A stretch of 64,000 bases of DNA, taken from positions 306,270 through 370,269 of the forward strand of contig NZ_KI515777.1 in assembly GCF_000478175.1 (NCBI RefSeq), given 5' to 3'. The notes under the pieces are model-generated. The model was not told the DNA's origin. It made no database searches and saw only the letters and a program-made list of their open reading frames with translations. Position numbers and translations under genes: made by a program. The stretch's first letter is position 1; each line of letters starts with the position of its first letter. This DNA comes from Corynebacterium sp. KPL1814. Lineage in GTDB: Bacteria > Actinomycetota > Actinomycetes > Mycobacteriales > Mycobacteriaceae. Shown here in pieces: positions 63,766 to 64,000 of this stretch.

Positions 63766-63945
63766 ATGAAACAATCTCCCCACCCTTCCGGACGTGTGGT
63801 GTCTGTACGGATGCCAGACGAAATCATTGAACGACTCGACACTCTCTGCGATAGGACAGGACGTAGTCGAGGGTTCTACTTAAAAATGGCTATTACAGCC
63901 ATGCTGAGCGTGTCAAGTTGTTTGTGTGTGGGGCTAGGTTTATAG
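63766..63945 (+). pseudogene. CopG/RHH DNA-binding protein, 3' end replaced by IS256
   Basis: From ATG 63766, with AGAGAGGA upstream: MKQSPHPSGRVVSVRMPDEI and IERLDTLCDRTGRSRGFYLK form a ribbon-helix-helix fold of the RelB/CopG antitoxin type. After AITAML the frame enters the IS256 end at 63906 and closes with 12 IS-encoded residues. The native C-terminal 15-25 residues and any following toxin gene are displaced. Confidence 0.8.
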
Positions 63946-64000
63946 GTATTTGTCGAAGCGGGCGGGAAAGGCTACGGCCATTTGGTTGATGGCTTGTTTC
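63906..64000 (-). mobile_element. IS256-family element, right copy (incomplete at window edge)
   Basis: All 95 bases to the window end match the left end of the first copy (44111-44205), same orientation. The rest of the element lies outside. Together with the first copy it brackets the plasmid-like block as a direct repeat. Confidence 0.92.
63940..64000 (-). CDS. IS256-family transposase, C-terminal end only
   Basis: Encodes the last residues (KQAINQMAVAFPARFDKYL), identical to the end of the left copy; the start is beyond the window. Whether this copy is intact or also split by IS3 cannot be told. Confidence 0.85.
   Translation of the reverse strand, partial: KQAINQMAVAFPARFDKYL

Noticed and set aside
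46852..63905. Simple composite transposon with IS256 ends
   Set aside because: The block carries partition and relaxase genes and no clear target duplication; an integrated plasmid explains the content better, though transposition cannot be excluded from this window.

Overview
The window is a stretch of Corynebacterium chromosome (1 to about 42,600) joined to a mobile, plasmid-like block (about 42,600 to 64,000). The genus call rests on a UDP-galactopyranose mutase (galactofuran wall), an L-lactate dehydrogenase closely resembling the corynebacterial enzyme as I remember it, a FarR-type GntR regulator beside serS, an Lsr2-type nucleoid protein, an actinobacterial LCP protein and the corynebacterial resistance gene erm(X). 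The species cannot be fixed from the sequence alone.

Chromosomal part. 1-1883: end of a para-aminobenzoate operon (pabB, pabC). 2012-6498: esterase, small basic protein, glf and a secreted PGRP-type amidase. 6518-11422: a minus-strand glycerol operon glpD-glpF-glpK plus a HAD phosphatase. 11723-18446: an acyltransferase-HAD fusion, serS, a GntR regulator, a septum-formation-like membrane protein, a zincin, a histidine phosphatase and pheA. 18480-21645: amidase, CPBP protease and LCP protein. 21646-24237: a low-GC insert with an MFS exporter, a possible 40-residue peptide gene and IS-end relics. 24238-32656: GDPD and ldh, alpha/beta hydrolase, msrA/sodA, MFS exporter and a polytopic membrane protein. 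32653-42596: RecB-like nuclease, Lsr2, a NarL-type two-component pair, lipoprotein, class E-like sortase, a YidC homologue, TetR regulator, stress proteins and a pseudouridine synthase.

Mobile part. 42600-44100 is an IS graveyard: a 0.4-kb deletion derivative of an IS3 element, a DUF2188 fragment and a frameshifted IS481 transposase. An IS256-family element (44111-46851) is split by an intact IS3-family element. A second, directly repeated copy of the IS256 element begins at 63906 and runs off the window. The about 17 kb between the two copies holds erm(X) with its leader and attenuator, another intact IS3 element, an ISL3 relic, a serine resolvase with a candidate res site, and a PD-(D/E)XK-like protein. 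Next come a 37-nt-period array of stem-loops, a broken IS6 element, a small secreted-protein operon that looks like a bacteriocin locus, a ParA/RHH partition cassette with palindromic sites, a MobF relaxase-helicase with a candidate oriT, and an RHH gene cut by the second IS256 copy. No replication initiator is visible. The simplest reading is a mobilisable plasmid captured by, or recombined into, the chromosome at an IS256 element.

The least explained parts are the stem-loop array (54016-54156) next to the orphan nuclease-like gene, the secreted-peptide operon (55113-56290), and the paired ACATATG repeat clusters (50898-50963, 51642-51696).
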